Origin: Chelonobacter sp006228105
GTDB taxonomy: Bacteria > Pseudomonadota > Gammaproteobacteria > Enterobacterales > Pasteurellaceae
DNA: 5,336 nucleotides
Strand: one strand, 5' to 3'
Assembly: GCF_006228105.1 (NCBI RefSeq)
Contig: NZ_VDHH01000094.1
The notes beneath the pieces are model-generated. The model was not told the DNA's origin. It searched no databases and worked only from the letters and a program-made list of their open reading frames with translations. Made by a program: the position numbers and the translations under genes. Below are positions 5,320 through 5,336 of the stretch, piece after piece; positions within the stretch are counted from its first letter, which is position 1; each line of letters starts with the position of its first letter.

Positions 5320-5336
5320 TAGGGTCTGTTGATCTT
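5320..5336 (-). repeat. Right arm of the 17-bp terminal inverted repeat, probable insertion-sequence end
   Basis: TAGGGTCTGTTGATCTT is the exact reverse complement of 46-62 and runs to the last base of the window, so its true length is unknown. In this orientation an element body would lie to the right, outside the window. The two arms therefore look like facing ends of two element copies that bracket the five genes. Confidence 0.6.

Noticed and set aside
1..5336. CRISPR array, tRNA, rRNA, riboswitch or toxin-antitoxin pair
   Set aside because: No regularly spaced repeats, no cloverleaf ending in CCA, no recognisable purine or amino-acid riboswitch core, and no small paired gene set were seen on either strand.

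Overview
The window looks like ordinary chromosome from a member of the Pasteurellaceae in the Haemophilus/Aggregatibacter group. The main evidence is five exact copies of the 9-base DNA uptake signal (AAGTGCGGT or its complement). Two of these form an inverted pair in a terminator, one lies in a signal-peptide coding region, and two lie in priC. The protein sequences, which are close to enterobacterial GhxP and recognisable as PriC, agree with a gammaproteobacterium. I cannot name a species.

Layout, left to right. Positions 1-104 are a leader. It contains one arm (46-62) of a perfect 17-bp inverted repeat whose partner (5320-5336) is the last thing in the window. Both arms look like the outer ends of an insertion sequence whose bodies lie outside the window. 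Next comes a three-gene ABC importer on the + strand: a periplasmic binding protein (105-1073), a membrane permease (1197-2108) and an ATPase (2114-2908). It is of the uncharacterised 'tryptophan/tyrosine type' (ABC_sub_bind / COG2984, COG4120, COG1101). A strong intrinsic terminator sits between the binding-protein gene and the permease gene, while permease and ATPase are only 5 nt apart. The importer converges on a purine permease gene, ghxP (4357-3008, - strand), with a paired-uptake-signal hairpin between them acting as a probable two-way terminator. ghxP is divergent from priC (4630-5211, + strand), which encodes replication-restart protein PriC. The 272-bp spacer between them holds candidate promoters for both genes and an unexplained palindrome. 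Positions 5212-5319 hold no gene I can support.

How the genes relate. The importer genes form one functional unit: periplasmic capture, a homodimeric membrane channel, and ATP hydrolysis on the cytoplasmic side. The mid-operon terminator is expected to make binding protein in excess over the membrane parts. ghxP (guanine/hypoxanthine salvage) and priC (fork restart) have no obvious link to the importer or to each other. I found no clearly novel biological system. The points most worth checking are the insertion-sequence-like inverted ends bounding the window, the internal terminator, and the unknown substrate of the importer.
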